From: CAYMKE01 sp964345135
GTDB lineage: Bacteria > Bacteroidota > Bacteroidia > Bacteroidales > JBBRXJ01
Length of the DNA: 20,213 nucleotides
Direction of reading: 5' to 3'
Assembly: GCA_964345135.1 (NCBI GenBank)
Contig: CAYFQI010000014.1
Location: forward strand, 1 to 20,213
Position 1 is the first letter of the stretch; each line of letters begins with the position of its first letter. This document shows, one piece after another, positions 17,725 to 20,213 of the stretch. The translations under genes were made by a program, and so were the position numbers. The notes under the pieces are model-generated. The model saw only the letters and a list, made by a program, of their open reading frames with translations. It did no database searches and was not told the DNA's origin.

Positions 17725-18512
17725 GTTAACTCTTTGTTTATCTGTTCAATAAAAACTTTGCATACTTCACCAGGTACTTCATTCTTCATAAATGCTTCTC
17801 CTATTAAAAATCCTTTAAATCCTATATTCATTAAATTTTTGATGGCCCGGACATTAGAAATACCACTTTCTGATATTAATATAAATTCATTTTTAAGCAT
17901 CCCGGCCACGTGTTTTGACGTTTCCGTATCCACGGTAAAATCATTCAAATCTCGATTATTTACCCCTACAATATCTGTTTTCCCGGGTATTTTATCTATT
18001 TCTTCTTCAGCATGTATTTCCACGAGGGTTTCTAATCCAAGATTATGCGCATCGTTTGCGAGCAAACGCAATTCATTTTTGCTTAATACCGCTGCAATCA
18101 ACAAGACAACATCAGCGCCCATTGCTTTTGCTTCTACCAATTGATAGGGATCAATAATAAAATCTTTTCGTAAAACAGGTATTTTGTTGTTTTCCCTGGC
18201 AATACTAAGGTCTGCTGAACTTCCTCCAAAATATTTTGAATCTGTCAAAACAGATAACCCGGAAGCACCGGCCCGGGCATACCCGGTGGTAACATTTTTA
18301 ACATCGGCATTATTGTTGATTACAGACTTAGAAGGTGAACGCCGTTTAAATTCAGCAATGATGCCGGCATTTTTTCGTGAAATACTATTTTTCAATGAAT
18401 ACGGTTCATTTGAAAAATATTGGCTGGTTTCGAGTTTCCGGACAGTCACTTTTTCTTTGGTTTCTCTGATTTCATGTTTTTTGTATTCGATAATCTCTTC
18501 AAGAATGTTCAT
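17721..18512 (-). CDS. trpC: Indole-3-glycerol phosphate synthase
   Basis: Cytoplasmic (beta/alpha)8-barrel enzyme that decarboxylates and closes CdRP to indole-3-glycerol phosphate. Visible active-site motifs are AEFKRRSPSK (E54, K56), LRKDFIIDPYQ (K116, catalytic acid), TLVEIHAE (E165, catalytic base), GVNNRDL (N185) and ISESGI (S216). The 263-aa protein is a stand-alone TrpC, not fused to TrpF as in enteric bacteria. Its stop overlaps the trpF start by ATGA. It starts 49 nt after trpD. The leader TATAAACAGATG is identical to the one before trpG and lacks a strong Shine-Dalgarno sequence. Confidence 0.97.
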   Translation of the reverse strand: MNILEEIIEYKKHEIRETKEKVTVRKLETSQYFSNEPYSLKNSISRKNAGIIAEFKRRSPSKSVINNNADVKNVTTGYARAGASGLSVLTDSKYFGGSSADLSIARENNKIPVLRKDFIIDPYQLVEAKAMGADVVLLIAAVLSKNELRLLANDAHNLGLETLVEIHAEEEIDKIPGKTDIVGVNNRDLNDFTVDTETSKHVAGMLKNEFILISESGISNVRAIKNLMNIGFKGFLIGEAFMKNEVPGEVCKVFIEQINKELT

Positions 18513-18561
18513 CTGTTTATACGTTTAAAATAGTTCGCTTGAATGTTTGATCTGTTTTTAT

Positions 18562-19554
18562 TTATTGCATATTTATGAGTTGTTTAAACACATTAAGTGC
18601 TTTCCCTGAATCCAATGCCTGCGTTGCTTCTATAATGCATTGCTCCAAAGGTTTTTCAGGGTTTAACGTTTTCAAAGCATAAGCAGAATTAACAATGACA
18701 ACATTTTTTTGAGCTTTATTACATTGATTTTCAAATATATTCATAAAAATTTTAGCCGCTTCTTCAACGGTATCGCCGCCAAATAATTCTTCGGGTTTAA
18801 CAATGTCAAATCCTAATGATCCGGGTGAAATGATCGCTTCATTAAAACGTGACATATACTTAAAATCACTTGTTAATGATATTTCATCGTATCCATCTAT
18901 TGAATAGATAATTGCATAGTTTTTACCTGTTTGCTGGTAAATATAATTATACAACCTGGCAACTTCCAGGCTAAACACGCCAATAACCTGGTTTTTGGGA
19001 AAACTAGGGTTTACCATGGGACCGAGCATATTAAAAAACGTTTTCATTCTAAGGCTTTTCCTGACCGGGGCAACGTTTTTCATAGCCGGATTAAATAATG
19101 GAGCATGCAAAAAACATATCCCTGTTTTTTCCAGTTCATGCTTTAACTTATCCTGGTCGTTGCTAAAACGATATCCATAATATTCCAAAACATTGGATGA
19201 ACCGCACGAAGAGGACACGCTGTAGTTCCCATGTTTAGCAACGCTTCCGCCGGCTGCTGCAACCACAAATGAAGTCAATGTAGAGATATTAAATGTATTC
19301 CGTTCATCACCTCCTGTCCCACATACATCTATGGTATTAAAATCAGAAAAATCAACAGGAATACATAATTCAAGCAGGGCATCCCTGAAACCTGACAATT
19401 CATCTTCACTGACATTACGCATAAGGTAAACACTGATAAATGATGCAATTTCAGGATCCGAGTATTTACCCCGGGCAATATTGGTTAACACGTTTTTTGC
19501 ATCTTCTTTGGTAAGATTTTTATACTCAAAAAGATAATTTAATATTTCTTTCAT
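18562..19554 (-). CDS. trpD: Anthranilate phosphoribosyltransferase
   Basis: Transfers the phosphoribosyl group of PRPP to anthranilate, the second step of the pathway. The PRPP site is DVCGTGGD (76-83) followed by NIST (89-92). KHGN (107-110) precedes SVSSSCGSSN, the glycine/serine loop that in many TrpD enzymes reads RAVSxKSGSAD. The replacement of Arg by Tyr and Lys by Ser resembles my recollection of other Bacteroidota TrpD sequences, so I read it as lineage variation rather than loss of function. DGYDEIS carries the metal-binding Asp-Glu pair, and FNMLGPMVNP is conserved. Length (330 aa) is normal. It is not fused to TrpG. It starts 18 nt after the trpG stop. Confidence 0.96.
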   Translation of the reverse strand: MKEILNYLFEYKNLTKEDAKNVLTNIARGKYSDPEIASFISVYLMRNVSEDELSGFRDALLELCIPVDFSDFNTIDVCGTGGDERNTFNISTLTSFVVAAAGGSVAKHGNYSVSSSCGSSNVLEYYGYRFSNDQDKLKHELEKTGICFLHAPLFNPAMKNVAPVRKSLRMKTFFNMLGPMVNPSFPKNQVIGVFSLEVARLYNYIYQQTGKNYAIIYSIDGYDEISLTSDFKYMSRFNEAIISPGSLGFDIVKPEELFGGDTVEEAAKIFMNIFENQCNKAQKNVVIVNSAYALKTLNPEKPLEQCIIEATQALDSGKALNVFKQLINMQ

Positions 19555-19572
19555 GATACTATAATTTACGAT

Positions 19573-20145
19573 TTATTCATGACTGAGCCAATTATTAATA
19601 ATGGTTTCCCCGGTATTTGTTAATACAGATTCAGGATGAAATTGAAGGCCTTTAACATCGTATGTCTGATGACGTAATGCCATAATTTCGTTTTGTTCAT
19701 TTGTAGCAATAATAATCAATTCCTTTGGAAGATTATCACGTTGTACCAGCCATGAATGGTACCTTCCTCCTTCGATTTGAACTGGTAAACCTTTAAACAA
19801 AGGTTCTTCCCTGTCCTCTATAATAATGTTTGAGGCCACTCCATGATACACCCGTTCCATATTATGAAGGGTGCCACCGAACACTTCTGCTATGGCCTGA
19901 TGGCCAAGACAAACACCCAAGATGCTTTTACAAGGTGCATATTCTGCGATCAAATCTTTTGAAATACCTGCTTCATCCGGAATTCCGGGACCCGGAGATA
20001 ATACAATTTTATCAAATTTAGCAATTTCCTCCAGTTGTATTTTATCATTTCTAAATACTTCAACATTTACACCCGGGTATTTCTGAATATAATGAAACAA
20101 GTTGTAAGTAAATGAATCATAGTTGTCAATAATCAGTACTTTCAT
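19573..20145 (-). CDS. trpG: Anthranilate synthase component II (glutamine amidotransferase)
   Basis: Class I glutamine amidotransferase subunit that supplies ammonia to TrpE for making anthranilate from chorismate. The triad is complete: nucleophile C79 in GVCLGHQAIAEVFGG, with H170 and E172 in FHPESVLT. The oxyanion-loop motif SPGPGIPDEAG (50-60) and RYHSWLV (128-134) are typical of TrpG/PabA. Such subunits can also serve PabB in folate synthesis; the trp operon context favours TrpG. The 190-aa length is normal. It is the first trp gene in the window; trpE, usually directly upstream, would lie beyond the right edge. Confidence 0.95.
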   Translation of the reverse strand: MKVLIIDNYDSFTYNLFHYIQKYPGVNVEVFRNDKIQLEEIAKFDKIVLSPGPGIPDEAGISKDLIAEYAPCKSILGVCLGHQAIAEVFGGTLHNMERVYHGVASNIIIEDREEPLFKGLPVQIEGGRYHSWLVQRDNLPKELIIIATNEQNEIMALRHQTYDVKGLQFHPESVLTNTGETIINNWLSHE

Positions 20146-20159
20146 CTGTTTATATTTTT

Positions 20160-20213
20160 AAGTTTTTAAGTTTCTAAGTTTTTAAGTTTCTAAGTTTTTA
20201 AGTTTCTAAGTTT
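20160..20213. repeat. Tandem octamer repeat upstream of trpG, cut by the window edge
   Basis: The 8-mers AAGTTTTT and AAGTTTCT alternate three times each, and a seventh partial copy reaches the window end. This makes a 16-bp higher-order unit. The array starts 14 nt upstream of the trpG start codon and continues past the edge. On the trp mRNA strand it reads as repeated AGAAACTT/AAAAACTT. It could affect translation initiation or transcription between trpE and trpG, or be a neutral slippage repeat. Confidence 0.85.

Noticed and set aside
18995..19180. Plus-strand open frame inside trpD
   Set aside because: It lies wholly opposite a well-supported gene with complete catalytic motifs and has no recognisable domain.
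1..20213. CRISPR arrays, tRNA or rRNA genes, insertion sequences with transposase, phage genes
   Set aside because: None could be supported; the only long tandem repeat is protein-coding, with 261-bp units and no spacers.

Overview
This window looks like a piece of a Bacteroidota (Bacteroidetes) genome, probably from a draft or metagenome assembly. The evidence is the AT-rich DNA, a SprB-repeat adhesin ending in a gliding/type IX secretion (T9SS) type B sorting domain, a PorP/SprF partner gene, a DUF4296-like small protein, promoter-like TAnnTTTG boxes and mostly absent Shine-Dalgarno sequences. A run of exactly 100 N (10047-10146) marks a scaffold gap.

Layout. (1) 63-1688 (+): a secreted S41/C-terminal processing protease. 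(2) 1965-2348 (-): a small DUF4296-like envelope protein, convergent with the protease. (3) 2349-2877: a 529-base stretch with no convincing intact gene; its middle is GC-richer and bounded by a 12-bp inverted repeat. (4) 2878-12915 (-): a surface-adhesin locus transcribed leftwards. It holds a 122-aa secreted protein resembling a single SprB repeat, then a giant T9SS cargo protein of about 2,880 aa interrupted by the gap, then a PorP/SprF-family outer-membrane protein 2 nt behind it. (5) 13069-14638 (-): rbfA followed by a LolC/LolE-type permease. (6) 14828-15817 (+): trpS. (7) 15909-20145 (-): a tryptophan operon in the order trpG-trpD-trpC-trpF-trpB. trpE would lie beyond the right edge, and trpA is absent from its usual place after trpB.

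How they work together. In the adhesin locus the giant protein has a signal peptide for Sec export and a C-terminal type B domain for T9SS export. PorP/SprF proteins are the usual partners of such cargo, so the pair probably forms a cell-surface fibre with its outer-membrane attachment or export factor. The role of the small SprB-like protein is unknown. In the trp region TrpG, D, C, F and B cover most of the route from chorismate to tryptophan, and TrpS charges the product onto tRNA. The trp genes overlap or are tightly spaced, as expected for one transcript.

Most of the window is ordinary for the phylum. The parts worth a second look are the adhesin locus (near-identical 87-aa repeats with a conserved Cys pair, a P-domain-like insert, a standalone SprB-like paralogue), the trp operon without trpA, the inverted-repeat-bounded segment at 2455-2854, and the octamer tandem repeat at the right edge.
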